Source: Citrus sinensis (Eukaryota; Streptophyta; Magnoliopsida; Sapindales; Rutaceae). Taken from it: a DNA stretch of 64,000 nucleotides. The notes beneath the pieces were generated by a model. That model did not search any database. It saw only the letters and a program-made list of their open reading frames with translations, and was not told where the DNA came from. Below, one piece after another: positions 12,007 through 29,487 of this stretch. The position numbers and the translations under genes were made by a program. The stretch lies in NCBI RefSeq assembly GCF_022201045.2, contig NC_068560.1, positions 26,181,501-26,245,500 of the forward strand, written 5' to 3'. Positions within the stretch are counted from its first letter, which is position 1. Every line of letters starts with the position of its first letter.

Positions 12007-12614
12007 ATGATTTAAGGATCTAGCTAAAATTTTCTTCATTGCTATTAATGTAAGTAGTCAAAAGTGATTGCTTTATAGGCTTGATGCTGCAACCACGAGG
12101 TTGCTAGATTTATTCGTTCATTTACATTTTATTAAATGGAATTTTATGTCTATGTTTTACGGCCAGTTTCCTTTACATGGAAATTCATTAAAATTTAAAA
12201 TTTTAAATATGATAACTTGTTGTATGAAGTAAGCCATCTCGGCGGAGTAGAATAAAATACACTCTTCAATAACATTTTACAGTGTTTAAACACATTTGGT
12301 TCTTACTCCAGTAGTTATCTTTCATTATATTTTGTTTTACAGAAAACCATTGACGTGGTTTATGAATCATTATCACTGATGTATGTTAAAGAAAACTCCA
12401 ATTATATTTTTCATGAAACTTGAATAAAGATTATCTGCAATTGATACGAATAGAATAATCAACCAACTTTAGTTGGTGAATGAATGAAATTGATAAGAAT
12501 AGAATAATAATAATAATAATAATAAAGTAAAGCATCAAATATGACTAAAATATTTCACCAATTCTAATCAAAATGCTCAATTGCATAATGCATTGGTTTC
12601 CTTAAGAGCCTCTC
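12007..12614. other. Intergenic between the Lys-rich gene and GSH2
   Basis: Contains the 3' UTR of the gene on the left, a short (AAT)n run at about 12504-12528 and the GSH2 leader. I see no other gene. Confidence 0.5.
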
Positions 12615-17223
<4,609 letters not shown>

Positions 17224-17868
17224 TTAAACTAGCTTCCTCGCTACTCCCACTGACCCGCATGATTCATGATATTATATCATACACACAACCATTACATGCT
17301 CTCTCACAGGATCTAAACGTTGAAAGATTCAGTAAGAGCTCCCAGCTTGCTCAATTAATTGACATTCAATCTATGGAAGGAAGAGATACACAGAGAAGTT
17401 TCTTCTATAAATACCATACATTTTCCATTTTTACGAAAGCATTGAATTTGTAATGTGGGTATCGTGGCATGCCTTTTGTAATTTTTTTTTTGGGTAATAA
17501 ATGATAGTGCTTTCCAGTGTCTGAAGAATATTTGGAACAGAAGCACAATTTGAGATTTGTGTGACATATTGAACAGAGTAGATGGGAATTTGGATGTTAC
17601 CGAATTCCAGTCCAGGGTTAGAATAGTATCGAAATTATCTCAGAATAGTATCTAAATTATATCAGATCTAAGTAGTTAAGGCCAACAGAAAGGCAGACAT
17701 GTTTGGTAATTAACATGCAATAGTATTTTATAAAAGAATGTTACTGCATTTGTATTCACAAGAGAGATTTGTAACTAGTTTCTACAAACTATATTGCCAT
17801 CAAGTATCGAAAAGAGCCTAAAATGAACCAAAAGAATCATAAAAAGTGTCTCCTCTTCGAATGTAAGT
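17224..17868. other. 3' UTRs of the convergent GSH2 and DUF1068 genes
   Basis: GSH2 (plus) and the DUF1068 gene (minus) face each other tail to tail with 645 bases between stop codons. A possible poly(A) signal for GSH2 (aataaa) is at about 17496. No other gene is seen. Confidence 0.55.
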
Positions 17869-19475
17869 TTAGCTATCGTCTTTCCATCCATGTTCTCTAG
17901 CTCGTTTCTCCCACAATGCCGAGAGTCTGCTTTCCTCCCCAAGATCCTTTTCAGCCCTCTCCCTTGCCTCTTCACATGTTTCAATGCCTGCAGTGCATTT
18001 CTCTGCTTCTCTTTGGTAGTGGGAAGAGGCTTTCCTAGCATCCATTATCACTTCCTTAGACCGTTGCAGGGTTTCATTGGCTACACTTTTTTGTAATGCA
18101 AGCTCCTCTGAGAGCAATGCTACAGTATCCTTCTCCATTTCTGCACTCAATTCTGGATCATGTTTACCGCAGTCTGTGCAAATAAAAAAGAAAATGATTT
18201 GATAATTAAGAGGAAAAAAATAAGCCCCTTAAGTTTCATGAGGGGAAAAATTATAATCGTCATCTCCCTTTAGATATTCACCCTTCTGGCCTTCTTTATT
18301 GCCTTAATTTGAATTCTACATACGGTGACACCTATTAAGTTATACATAAATGACATTACTTTCCATACCGACAAACACATTATTATAACATATTTTCTTC
18401 TGAGGGCTGCAAAGTTCCCTGTTTTCAAGGACTAAATTGCCAGAACCATAGTACCACTACATCCAATTTGCATGGAGCACAAACAGTAACAGACAGTAAA
18501 AGAGATGCAAGACAGATAAACAGACCTGTGAATGAGTCATTGTTAGGTCCTGCAAGAAATATAAAAGTGAAAGAAGATTAAATAACAGAACCATGTTCTA
18601 GAAACTAAAAATGTATATTTTCAACAGAACAAAACTGTGAAATACAAGTATCTGCTTAAAGGTCAGTCACAGCCCTCAACGCTAAGCATAATTAATTCCA
18701 TAACCAGCATGAAGGCTTTTCTCAGTGTGAAAATTGCAAAACAAGAAGTTAACTAGCAGCACAGTAAATGACTGTTAGATAAACTGTCGGTAGTAACCTA
18801 GAGTTTCTAGATAATTAAATCATACTGAACTCACTCCATACAGACTTGCACTTTATAGTCGAAACAAAAAGCTATTCAATTATCATGACTTCTCATTTCT
18901 CATTCACTTCATGACACCATTGTAACAACAATTATGAAATGTGGCAACACGTGGATCCAAGAGTGTAACAGAACCAATCGGATACTAAAATCAGAGACTG
19001 AGGATGCACAAAGATCAGTCAAGAAAGCAAAATCAATGTGAACGATCATTGAACTTACTTGAAGAACACAATGATAAAACAGACCACGCAAACAAACCAA
19101 CTGATATTCCACTTCCATACACACCCCCCCCCCCCCCCCCAAAAAAAAGTTTCTAAAAGAAGCTCCACTAAACCTCTTAAAAATCAAATCTTTTCCTTAA
19201 CAAACCCAAATATGCAAACCACCAAAAGTTACCATTTTTGGGATAGTTTTAACACTTAATGCAAGTTCACACTCACCTAGTGGCAAGGCAAGGCCAAGTT
19301 CTGAAGAGCACTCGCAGAAACAAGGACATGAAGCAGGAACGACTGATGAATTCTTCTTTATGCGCGCATGAAATGGTGGCCCAACATTGTAGCCAACCAA
19401 AACCGCACCAACCAAAAACAAAACCAGCCGGTAAACACCTCTACTACAACGCCCTTTTTGCAGTGAATGAGCCAT
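17869..19475 (-). CDS. DUF1068 single-pass membrane protein, 175 aa
   Basis: Three exons on minus: 19277-19475, 18526-18549 (24 nt) and 17869-18173, all with GT-AG borders and joining in frame to 175 aa. One membrane span sits at about residues 15-32 (RLVLFLVGAVLVGYNVG). It is followed by a Cys-rich stretch (CPCFCEC, 50-56) and a charged, probably coiled-coil C-terminal half with the plant DUF1068 signature (QREAEKCTAGIETCEEAREKAE-like, then LSALWEKRAREHGWKD near the end). An upstream in-frame ATG at 19502 would add nine hydrophobic residues. I chose MAHSL because family members start in a similar way. The biochemical function of DUF1068 is not known to me; a type II endomembrane protein is plausible. 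Confidence 0.88.
19121..19148. repeat. Poly(C)/poly(A) run in a DUF1068 intron
   Basis: About 18 C in a row followed by eight A. On the gene's strand this reads poly(T) then poly(G). Its length is probably variable, and the exact count may be a sequencing artefact. Confidence 0.8.
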
Positions 19476-20903
19476 GTGAAGCTCAACAAGAAACCAAAAC
19501 AAAAAAGATCACCGCCAACGTCACATATTGGAATCGGTGGTACTTACATAATAAAAACGAAAATTTTCCGTATGAAAATCAGAGCTTTACACAAAGTGGC
19601 TTAAAAGAAAAAAAACTTGTGTTTTAGCAAAAATAAAAAATACCCAGATTGAAATATCAGATGCCCATTTCAAGATCAGGGTTTTAGACTCAAGATTCGA
19701 CTGCAACTCAAATTTCAAGACCAGACAGAATTCGTCTGTTAGGTCAGATGGGCATTAATTATTCAAAAAATGTGGCCACTTTTGCGTATTTTGAGAAAGA
19801 AAAGGAGACCAGATCCCAATAAAGTTTGCACAATGAGTAAGTAGGTACAGATGAACAGGCCCGGTTATGAATTTGGTGTTAAAAGAGAAAAACAAAAAAT
19901 ACAAGATATAATGATTGTGTTTGTTGCTTTTTGTTGTAGTTTTTAACGGAACCATCAGATTTAATGGAAGATTTGCGTGAACCAATGGGGAAGGTACAAT
20001 GAGTCCACATGGGCCAGGTCTTCACATGGTAATCTCAAACTCTGTCACTATCTCATTGGTTAGATTCCGTAGCCGTTTGAGCCAATTTACTTGCGAACAC
20101 ATAATAAATAAGCGAGGGAGCTTTCCAATGAGTTTGGTTTTGTATAAGAATTACGAAGATAAGAATGGAGTTCGATAATGCTTTTGATATCCCCACAAAA
20201 TGAAATCTATCTTTATCTAAAATGTATTTATCACATAAATTGCAGTACTTTAGTCAATTTTAATTTTTCTTTTCTTTCCTTTTTGGCTGATGTTGATCTA
20301 TAAACTAAAGTTTTTCCTCTTAATAAAGCCATTGCTTTGCTTAGCTTGTCGGTAACAATTTTCCAAGTTCTAGTTGCCCAATTCTTGATTTGGATAGTTT
20401 GAAAATGAATAGGTTGGTTGTTGGCAAGACATGAGGAGGATTCTACTCACTAGCCAAAATGAAAGTGCCATAAATCAATTTTGGCACCTAGTGTTAAGCC
20501 CCTGAATTTTTTTTTAAAAACGTTAGGCCCCTGAATCTGCTTGTGAAAAAAGGCATGTACGTTCTAACTTACAAGCATTGCTTAGATTAGTTCAGCACAC
20601 ATCATCTTTCAAGTAAAATGCAATCAAAAACAATCTTCAGCATCAATTATTTGCTTGGTTACAGAATGATGCTCGGTCATACATTAACCTAATTGTTAGC
20701 TAACGAAGAATTACAATCAAAAGTACAAAAGATACCACTTGTTTAGCTGGTAGTCTTATGGCATCACGGTGTGACTAAAAAGAATAATCACAAATTGCAG
20801 TTACAATATCCAATACTGTACCCTATGAATTTGGTCAATTTGCTAGTGGGATGCCCATGATGATGCTGATCAGTTCTTTACGGTTTGCAGCTTCAAATAT
20901 TTC
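19476..20903. other. Intergenic: DUF1068 promoter and 3' side of the PGM-like gene
   Basis: Upstream of the DUF1068 start and downstream of the phosphatase-like stop. It is AT-rich, with open frames only of chance quality. A short repeated phrase (gttaagcccctgaat near 20494 and gttaggcccctgaat near 20522) is all that I see. Confidence 0.45.
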
Positions 20904-23370
20904 TCATTCTTGAATTTTCAGGCAAGAATCTACTGGTCTGATCATGCTTGAAGATGATTCAGACGCACAATTAGCATCAGAGTATTCTGCATCATTTTCT
21001 TTCTCATCATCTTCTGAATCTATCATCAAATGGTCGAAAAACTCATCAAGGTACCAGGGACAGTTCTCATTCCATTCACCCCTGGTGGCATGAGCTCGCC
21101 ATTTTTGGTCAGCAATCATTTCGGGCGAGAGGCCCCATTCAAGCATTTCTTGGTCCGTGTGATGGATTGCTAAGCTATACTCTCCACCTTCTCCTAAGTG
21201 CATCACTCGAGTCTCACAGTTGCCTGGGTTATTTAAATGCTCAAACTGCTCAACTGTCCACTTGAACCACTTCATGAGAAAGACACGTGAAGTCAGGCCA
21301 TGAGATACAATAATCAGATTTAGCTCCTGGGAAGGGTCATGCTGAAGTCTATGCAAGTCTATGTCCCTCCAGAGGGATTCTAGAAAATCTGCAAAAATCA
21401 ATTGGTTTCCAATAGTATGAGTTACAAATCTCTCACTTGGTTCAATTATCTAATATAAAAGAAAGAACACAAAATAACACCTTTGATCATGACTCTACTT
21501 CAAAAAAGAGAAAAGAAAATGTCAGTTTTTTTGTCAAGCATATTAAAGGAGAAGCCTCTTCAATTCAGTAACTAAAGTTTGTCATTTCCAGCAACAGAAA
21601 CAATATTCATGTTTGCAGGAAAAATTGGTCAAATCAGTTATGCAAGTAATATCATTGGGTTAAAATCATGGGGCTTTAAAAATCACAAGTAGCCAAGCAA
21701 TTCAAGGGACAGAAATGTGAGTTACATGCAAAGACATTCATATTTCTCTCCCTAGAAATTGAATGCTTAGCCAATGGAAGACAGGAAAATGTCGACTAAC
21801 GTGATTTTCAATTATTTGCCTAGAATTATTTGGTTGAATTCCAAAGCGAGCTACGTAGCTCAACACGGTTAGTGATATTTCTTTTTGTTTGAACCGTTGA
21901 TGTAAAAGATATAATGTTCATAGCATGCATTGCATGACAAATTCTTTTCCACTTACCTCCTGTCCGGATCTAACAACGCTGTTTCTATTGCCTTTTTCAA
22001 TAAGCCAAATAGTAGTGCTAGGTAATAAAATACTAGCTGAAGAAAATTCAGCTTATAAAATAACCAATGGAAGATCAGACAGTCCTTGGCCCCTTCTCAT
22101 TCTTTCCAAGGAAACTACATGTGCTAGTAAGCCCGCCACAAAATTCACTTTAAAATTTTCATTATTTGCTTCTGCTTCAAAACCAATGAAAGCACTTTCA
22201 GAAATGTCAAGCCACCTTTCAATACCATATTTGAATTACTTTTTCTCACTTATTACCCACTAACTAGTTTCATGTTTCATTAGAAGCTTAAAGGAAGACA
22301 AACATTGTTCCAAAATATCTTCCAATGCCCACATGTTAACTAGCAACACAGAATCCACAAGCAAAAGCAAAACCATGCTACACGTTTGAAAAAATGACAA
22401 GAAACACAACACAATTGCAAAAACCATCCAAATAGTTCTTAAAATGCTTTCCTTGCTTCTGCTTCCAAAACCCCAAAAGCACTTCTAGAGTTTCGAGATA
22501 CCATTCTATTACCATTTCAAAAGACTCAGAGAGAGACCAAAAATTCAGATGTCAAATTGTCAAAATGTGAGTTTTCTTGCTCATTAAGATACAGCTATAT
22601 TCTATCTAAACAATTTACACACGCAATAAGCAAAAAGTAATTTCACTAAAACAACCAAACACTATATGAAAAACAACTAAATGATATTAGATTTTTTTTT
22701 TAATAAAAAAGAAAGTTGGAATAAAAAACATACTTGAAACACGGTCAAAAACATCTGCTGCCGACTCCCCTTCAGGAAATCTATAATAAAATCTTCCAAA
22801 CTTCTCCCTTGTTTCCTTTATTACTTTCATCCTCTCACTCACCTCCAAAATACAAAAAAAAAATAAAAAAATAAAAAAATTAGAAAAAACCAATTTAAAA
22901 TTAATAAAAAGCTAATAAAAGAAATGAACTTAATTAACTAATAATAGTAAGAGTTACTCTTTAGAATTTTCATTAAGCATGGTGTAATGCGGGCCCCACT
23001 AACGAAGTACCTGAAAGTTACCGAAATCCTGTTCGCGAATCCTGCACTCTTCTCTGACGCCAATTATACGCTTCCTGGAGAACGAGCGTCCGATCTCGCG
23101 GAGCGTCGACCGCGTGCGCTCGTACGGCGACACGTAGAAGTAGACGCGGTAGTCATTGGCGGAGCCGGAGAGCAATGAGCGGAGGCGGGCCCCGCAAGAC
23201 CGACCCTGGTGGATTCCGTCGGGCGTCAGGGGGATCTTGTTATCGGGCGTGGTGGCGTAGGCGCCGGTGTTGAGGTTCCCTTCCGACTCGCCGTGTCGGA
23301 CCAGGATGATCCGTTTCGGCAGCAGGTGCCTCTGGTGGCTGTGGCACTGCTGGTGGTTGTTTTGCAACAT
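20904..23370 (-). CDS. Phosphoglycerate-mutase-like histidine phosphatase (AT74-like), 317 aa
   Basis: Three exons on minus: 23011-23370, 22734-22842 and 20904-21388, joining in frame to 317 aa. The catalytic RHG motif is in LVRHGESEGN (His26), with the second catalytic His in LIIVSHGLTSR (about residue 186). Supporting Arg residues are seen in YVSPYERTRSTL. Other marks are FYYRFPEGESAADVFDRVS and GNCETRVMHLG. It belongs to the branch-1 histidine phosphatase superfamily. The best match I recall is Arabidopsis AT74 (At3g05170), of nearly the same length. It is probably not a glycolytic mutase, and its substrate is unknown. The tail (about 275-317) is rich in Asp, Glu and Ser. Exon 1 is much more GC-rich than the others, common in plant first exons. 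The gene looks whole. Confidence 0.9.
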
Positions 23371-24714
23371 TGTCGAGAAAATTACGACGCTTGCTTATTG
23401 TTATTTTTCACTTGATTTTGTTTGATTAGTAGGAACGAACGAATCCGCTTTGCTTTGCAGTTAGTTTTGTAAATTAATTTTAAAAGTTCTGTAATTGCTG
23501 TTGATTTATAGGCCTTCTTGCTTTTCGTGGGAGGTACGTGTAACATTTTTATAATAAAAAATGGTGGTCAATTATTGACTAATTTGAAGATTTGAACAAA
23601 TAACAAGTTAAAAATTTGTTTCTTTTTTTTAAAAAAATTTTTAATAGAAGAAGCTTAGAGTCGTAACATCGGGGTCCCTTGTTTGGAGTGAACAATAAAC
23701 CGAAATTTTTTGTTGGATTTGGTTTGGGAATTTCAAAAAATAGATTGAGAATTTCGGGTTTAATTATAAAATATTGAACCGAAATCAAAAAAAACCAAAT
23801 TGAATCATTTTTTTTTTGGGTTTAGTCTGATTTCTGCCCACTCCTAAACGCTACATGGTATTTTTAAAAAAAATTAAATATTATTTTTTCAATTTTCTAA
23901 TTTGATTTTTTAATTTGAAATTTTAAACAGAAAACTAAACCATAGTATTCAATTTTATTTTGACCTGGAATATTTAATTTTTTTCAGAAAAAATATCAAA
24001 TTGAACTGATAATTTTTTTGGGTTCGATTTGATTATGCCCACCCATACTTAGAAGTAAGAACAAATATAAATTACTTTTCTTTGTCACGTAATTTATTTT
24101 GTTCAAGTTAAACTAAATTTGTCAACTTAGGTTTTTTTTTTAAAAAAAAAATTGATTCTTTAGAAAAAGAAAAAAAAATCAAATCGATCCGAATCATAAA
24201 TTTTAATTAAAAAATGAACTAACAACTAAAATTCTTATTTGAATGGGTCCAATATCAAACTAAGAAATATTTAAATTTATCCGAAACTAATCCAATGATT
24301 CAGTTTGGATTTTAGATTTGTATGGTTTTAATTTCTGTAGCTCTATATTTCTACTTTGCGAGAGTATAACTTGATTTCATTATGGAAACTTTTTTTTTCC
24401 CCAAAATCAACAGCAGGTACCCGTATGGAAAATTATTATGAAAATTGTGTCCTTATATGTGCTTTTTATCAAAACAAAGGGTTTCAAATACTATTAACCC
24501 AAATGGTTAAGCTTTAAGCTTTTTCCTTCATTGAAGCATCGTGAGGTTTCAGTTCTTGCACGAGGATTGGTGCCTCGGTGGAATGCACCGTATAATTTAT
24601 AATGGTGAGAAAAAGCTTTTATTTCTTTTTCTAGAATATGTTATGAAAAGAAATAGTGCTTGCCAACTTTTGTTGAACAATTTTTTTTTTTTTTTTGCCC
24701 TTTTGAGTTGTACA
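23371..24714. other. Intergenic with decayed AT-rich repeats
   Basis: The PGM-like promoter should be in the first few hundred bases. From about 23680 to 24060 the DNA has two related tracts in the same orientation, each ending in a phrase like ttctgcccactcctaaa (about 23832) or attatgcccacccatactta (about 24031). They look like ends of old related inserted elements. I see no gene and no clear target duplication. Confidence 0.4.
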
Positions 24715-25703
24715 TAGGGATGGCAAAAATCCCCACGGGGACGGGTACCCTCGGGGATTTTCCCCATTCGGGGAGGGTACGGGGATAATTTTATACCCAA
24801 TTTTTTTTTCGGGGAGGGTACGGGGAAAATTTTTTACCCAATTTTTTATTCGGGGAGGGGACGGGGATGAGGTGGAATCCCCATCCCCTACCCATTTCCC
24901 TATTTTAATTTTTAATTTTATTTTTATTTTTAAAATTACTAATAAATAAATAACAAAATTATAAATATTGTTAAAAATAATAAATATCAAAATAGTTGTA
25001 TGTTGGGAAAGTGGTCACCTTTTGCCGGGAATTAGTTGAAGAGTATTAATTGAAGTTTTCACCAACTGTTTATTGCTTTGATTATACTGGTAGTAGTTCT
25101 TCTACTAGATCTACAGGGGATTCTTATAAGAAAGCAACCAAATGGATGATAGGTTTTGATGATTATGTAAACAATGGAGATTGTGCAGTTGTTGCAGATG
25201 AATTAGATTCATATTTGGATGAGAAAGTTATACCTCGGATGGAAGATTTTAATATTTTGAGTTGGTGGAAGACAAATGCTAATAGGTATCCTACATTAGC
25301 TCGAATTGCTAGAGATATTTTGGCAATTCCAATTACAACAGTTGCTTATGAATCAGCTTTTAACACTAGTGGTAGAGTTGTGAGCCCATACCATAACAGA
25401 CTTCATCCAAGCACATTGGAGGCCTTAATGTGCTGTCAAAGTTGGTTACGAGCTTACAATAGCGGTATGAGTTTATTTTAATATGATTAATTTAAAATCG
25501 AAAATAAAAAAAAATGTATTAGACTATTAGTTATTCGGGGACCGGGGACCCTCGGGGATCCCCTGTTATTATTCGGGGAGGGGATGGGGATTCTCTCAAG
25601 CAATTCTGACGGGGACGGGGAGGGGACGGGGACATATGTAAAATATCGGGGATGGGTATGGGGAGATTGGTCCCCTCCCCTCCCCTCCCCATTGCCATCC
25701 CTA
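24715..25703 (+). mobile_element. hAT element, 989 bp, with transposase C-terminal domain left
   Basis: Terminal inverted repeats tagggatggcaa on the left and tagggatggcaa in reverse complement on the right (25692-25703). It is flanked by the 8-bp duplication gttgtaca (24707-24714 and 25704-25711). Both subterminal regions are packed with ggggacgggga / cggggaggg phrases. The inside keeps only a 3' piece of a transposase gene (25050-25481), so this is an internally deleted copy that cannot move by itself. TIR and target size place it in the Ac-like hAT group. A shorter relative lies at 59535-60277. Confidence 0.92.
25050..25481 (+). pseudogene. hAT transposase C-terminal dimerisation domain fragment
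   Basis: Open frame of 143 codons. Residues from about 50 to 135 match the hAT dimerisation region: ELDSYLDE, then LSWWKTNANRYPTLARIARD, ILAIPITTVAYESAFNTSGR, and HPSTLEALMCCQSWLR. The catalytic part of a hAT transposase, which would lie upstream, is absent, because the element is only 989 bp. The first roughly 20 codons have no family match and the ATG is probably not a natural start. Codon use is AT-rich like the surroundings. Confidence 0.85.
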
Positions 25704-25711
25704 GTTGTACA

Positions 25712-26113
25712 GAAATGAGTTGAATTTGATTATTAAGGACATGAATGGTATGTATATAACGTGCGTTATCTCTTTGTAATAAGGTTTCTAGAAATGGAAA
25801 ATGAAAAGCTAGCTGGTGCTTACTAATGTTGGTGAAGCAGTCCTGTATAATAAGAATGGCCCGAAATCAAATCTTGATTCCTTTATCTTTGTTGTAGTTG
25901 CGTATGGAACATTTCTAGAACCTTCCATTTCATACCAACTTTTGACCAAACTTCCATTTTCAACATTTTCTACGCCATGGACTTTTGCATTCACCTAAAG
26001 AAGGATATAAACCAAGTTGGGATATATTCACATTTATAATCACATTTATAATCACATTTATAATCTTAATCGGACTTATGAATGAATGAAAAGAAATTGC
26101 TATCTTATTTGTG

Positions 26114-26152
<39 letters not shown>

Positions 26153-26459
26153 TATTTTTAAGTGGAGCGGTGAAAAATAAGTTGTCCTTATACAAATATA
26201 ATACGAAATTGAGACATGTGGTATCTGATCATAAAATACAAAACTTTAAATAATGAATTCGTGTCAACTCACATTTTCGGCGCGATACTGGAATACACAA
26301 ATAACTTTGCTTGTACATCTAATTTCAGGTTCCAAGCACAATTGGGAAGCTTTTGTGTCATTTTCTTATAAATGGATGATCTATTCCGCCGCTTGAGAAT
26401 ACAAAGAGAAGTCAGGGACTTACAAATAATAATTCCAAAACAAGGAAAACATAAAATGG
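25712..26459. other. Intergenic with short tandem repeats
   Basis: Holds three 12-bp copies of acatttataatc at about 26028-26065 and an (AT)n run at about 26118-26153. No gene is recognised. Confidence 0.5.
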
Positions 26460-26532
26460 TGGAGACGCGGGGAATCGAACCCCGTGCCTCTCGCATGCGA
26501 AGCGAGCGCTCTACCATATGAGCTACGTCCCC
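26460..26532 (-). tRNA. tRNA-Ala(CGC)
   Basis: The minus strand gives a full 73-base cloverleaf with discriminator A. The acceptor arm is GGGGACG paired with CGTCTCC (one G-U). The anticodon stem CTCGC/GCGAG closes the loop TTCGCAT, anticodon CGC. The T arm is CGGGGTTCGATTCCCCG. Box A-like (TAGCTCATATGG) and box B (GGTTCGATTCC) promoters are intact. There is no intron and no encoded CCA, as in nuclear tRNA genes. Confidence 0.95.
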
Positions 26533-26928
26533 TTTGGCTTTCAGGGCTTCAATTTTCTTTTAAAATAATAATTATTATTATTTTTTTTAAATTATATAGT
26601 ATATTTGGTCATTTCTGAGCCACTGAGACTTTTCTGCAAAAACAAGTCTGTGATTCTGAAAATGTGTATTCATTAAAATTTAAGGATCTGCGTGCAATGG
26701 TTTAGCCAGAAATAAAATGGGGTAAATTTAGATTCTTTAAAAAATTTGATTTTCCTAAAGTGTTTTAAAAGAATTTCATATATAACACACTCATTTACAG
26801 TGATTTTGATTATGATCATTTAATTTTCAGCCTGCATTTTTATTTATTATTTAGAGTCGGTAGGACAAATTAAAAATTTTATTTCCCAAATAATTTTTTC
26901 CGTTAAAATTTTAAAAAATATTTTCTAA

Positions 26929-27904
26929 GGGTGTGTTTGGCACCTAACATTACACCATACTACAACTCCGTATAGTATTAAATTAATACAATATCATGTT
27001 TGGCTAAAAAGGGATGTGTATAAGGCACTGTGCTAACGCGGTAGTTGCCACATTAGCTTGTCTTTTTTTTTTTTTACTTTTAATTTATAATATATATATA
27101 TATATATATAGTTTTTTAATTTCATGTAATATTAATTTTTATTTTTATTTTACATTATAATTATTAATATAAATTAATAATTTAAGAATTTAATATAACT
27201 AATAATAAAATTTTGAATAATATTAATTTAAAATTAAAATTAATATAAATAATAATATAAAAAATTATTACATATACTACAAAACTCTTACTTAAATTAT
27301 TCAGCATAATTCATTTTGTTAGTGAATATATTATAACAATTGTATCATTTTATTATTTTGGATTATCATGTGATATGTATAAATTTTTATTCTATCATTC
27401 TAAAATGACTTTTGAACTAATTTTGTAGGTTTTAACTATTTATTTTTGTTGTTATATTATTTAGAGATTATTTGATTAAATTATTTGCTTCGATCTTTAT
27501 TTCACAGGTTATATATTTAGAGAATATTGAAAATAAATTTTATGCTTTCAAAAATTAAAGGTTATAAGTTTTGATTCTTATGAAGAATTATAATATTGTT
27601 TAACATTTACCTAAAAAGTTTATTAAATTTTTAAAACTTAAGATTTTTTATTTAGTATTTTTCTAAGTATTAATAAATATTATTTTCTCATTATATAATT
27701 TAAATTAATCACAAAAAATAATACAATACAATGCAATAGCAGATATGGTCTAATTAAATATTAGTACAGTACAGTGCAACACTAAATATTGTACAATATT
27801 ATTATAATATAATAGTAATACAATACAATATAATACAATATACCAACAATCTAATATTAAAATAATAAAATACAGTATAATACAATATAATGTACAAAAT
27901 GCCC
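26929..27904 (+). mobile_element. Inverted-repeat element, about 976 bp (copy A of a family)
   Basis: Starts gggtgtgtttggcacc and ends with tgtacaaaatgccc. Along nearly its whole length it matches the reverse complement of 56604-57709, for example tttatttttgttgttatattattta and ataaatattattttct. The shared ends, best seen in copy B, suggest terminal repeats GGGTGYGWTTRRCAC. It is very AT-rich with no coding capacity. The outer border and target duplication are unclear, so I do not assign a superfamily. A PIF/Harbinger- or hAT-derived MITE is possible. Confidence 0.65.
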
Positions 27905-28338
27905 GCTATAAGAATTAAGATTCACTAGGACAACCACTTGTCTCCCTACATGACACTGCCAATCTCACACACAGATTGTTAAATGGAATTAATGATCCAA
28001 CAATTATAAAAACTATATTAATTTAATTGTACGGCCTGTTCCCTAACACAACTTGTGCTGAACCTGTTGATATGTTACAACATTAGTAATATGTACACAC
28101 GCACACGCACACACGCACATGCACACGCACACGCACACGCACACGCACACGCACACATATATACATACATACATACATACAAATATTTATATATATAGAG
28201 TAAATGGGAAGCTGGCAATGAGTCTCTCTTATTGACTGAATGTTTGACTTTTCCTGATATGGTTGCTTTCCTTTCATCCACTTCCGCGTCTGTGTGCATG
28301 TTAATAGATCAATGGCTATGGCAAAATACAACAAACTC
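27905..28338. repeat. Spacer with (GCACAC)n and (ATAC)n microsatellites
   Basis: A compound microsatellite at about 28092-28182: many acgcac/acacgc units, then acatatat, then four to five cata units, then (TA)n near 28188-28197. The rest is unremarkable. Long open frames on the minus strand here (Cys-Ala-Cys-Ala runs) are products of the repeat. Confidence 0.85.
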
Positions 28339-28420
28339 GTCGATATGTCCGAGTGGTTAAGGAGACAGACTTGAAATCTGTTGGGCTTCGCCCGCGCAGG
28401 TTCGAACCCTGCTGTCGACG
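28339..28420 (+). tRNA. tRNA-Ser(UGA)
   Basis: 82 bases, type II with a long variable arm (TTGGGCTTCGCCCGC). The acceptor stem GTCGATA pairs with TGTCGAC, with discriminator G. The anticodon stem ACAGA/TCTGT closes the loop CTTGAAA, anticodon TGA. The T arm is GCAGGTTCGAACCCTGC. There is no intron. A (T)n run for Pol III stop is weak immediately downstream (tttatttatgtttt). Confidence 0.95.
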
Positions 28421-28521
28421 TTTATTTATGTTTTGGCCCAAAACTCCAGAAGTATAGACCCCCGACGGCTATTTCCTGCAACGGCGGCCTGGCACAAGTC
28501 ACATCGCCATTTACCACTGCG

Positions 28522-29000
28522 GTTTTTTTTTATATGGTAAAATGGTTCCATTTCCACTAGAACAAAACAATTACAGTAAGTTTTTCGGAACCTCCTCAAT
28601 TCACACTCAAGGTTCTAAACTGAATAAGACCATTTTCACTAGACCATGCGCCATTAAGTTACAAGACTTAGGAGTATAAGCCATGTTATATTGATTATTT
28701 TGTTTTGTCAAGGCTCTTATCTCACCCATTATCCAATCCATATCTCCTCTACTAGAGTGACCCTTAAGAATAAAGTTGACAACATTCTTAAAATCAGACT
28801 CTATAAATAAAGGAGAAAGAGCAACATCTCTAGCTTTATTTCTTCTAAAATCGCGTAAGCTTCAGTAATTTCCACATCTCTTAAGCAAGGCTTCTTTGAT
28901 GTTGCAACAGCTATTACAGTTTCTTGATAATTTCTGATAATGCTCCTGAGTCCAGCAAAGCCGCCTTCCATGTCCATAGCTGCATCAGTATTAAAATTGA
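28522..29000 (-). mobile_element. LINE 3' fragment with RNase H-like domain
   Basis: Minus-strand reading gives RVT_3/RNase H-like protein segments (for example AMDMEGGFAGLRSII, SKKPCLRDVEITEAYAILEE and FIESDFKNVV), as at the ends of plant L1 elements. The run of T at 28524-28533 on plus would be the 3' poly(A). It is short, with stops, and 5'-truncated. I saw no convincing target duplication. Confidence 0.65.
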
Positions 29001-29487
29001 AAATTAGAGAATTGAATAAACCGAACTAATATAAGAGTTGAACCAAATCAAACCTATGTTAAACTGTTTGGTTCTTTTTTTTTTTCTTTTTTTCCGATTT
29101 AGTTCAACTTTCATTAGGAGGAATTGTAAGTAAGATCGATCATAATTGTTCAGTTTATAATTAGCTCATTTCAAATATGTTCATATGTGTCAAATTTTTT
29201 TAGACGAGCAAATGGATAATAATATGATGTATAAATATCTTGTTTAAGATTTTTTTTTTTTTCCCCTTATCTTAATAGTAGCGCCACCGCCATTTGACGC
29301 TTGTATCCACACGAGAAATGGAAATTTTTACTCATTCGTATATTTTAACAGGTTTTGTTGTCGAAAGTAGAAACAACCGAAAAAGGCCAAACTCATGGTA
29401 GAGAGTAATATGAATGAGCTACAAAGTAATCTTTTTTTTTTTTTTAGTTTTAATTTGTTAAGTGAAACTAGTGGAGGCATCTTTTAT

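Noticed and set aside
28075-28334. Open frames on minus rich in Cys, Ala and Val
   Set aside because: They are direct translations of the GCACAC microsatellite.
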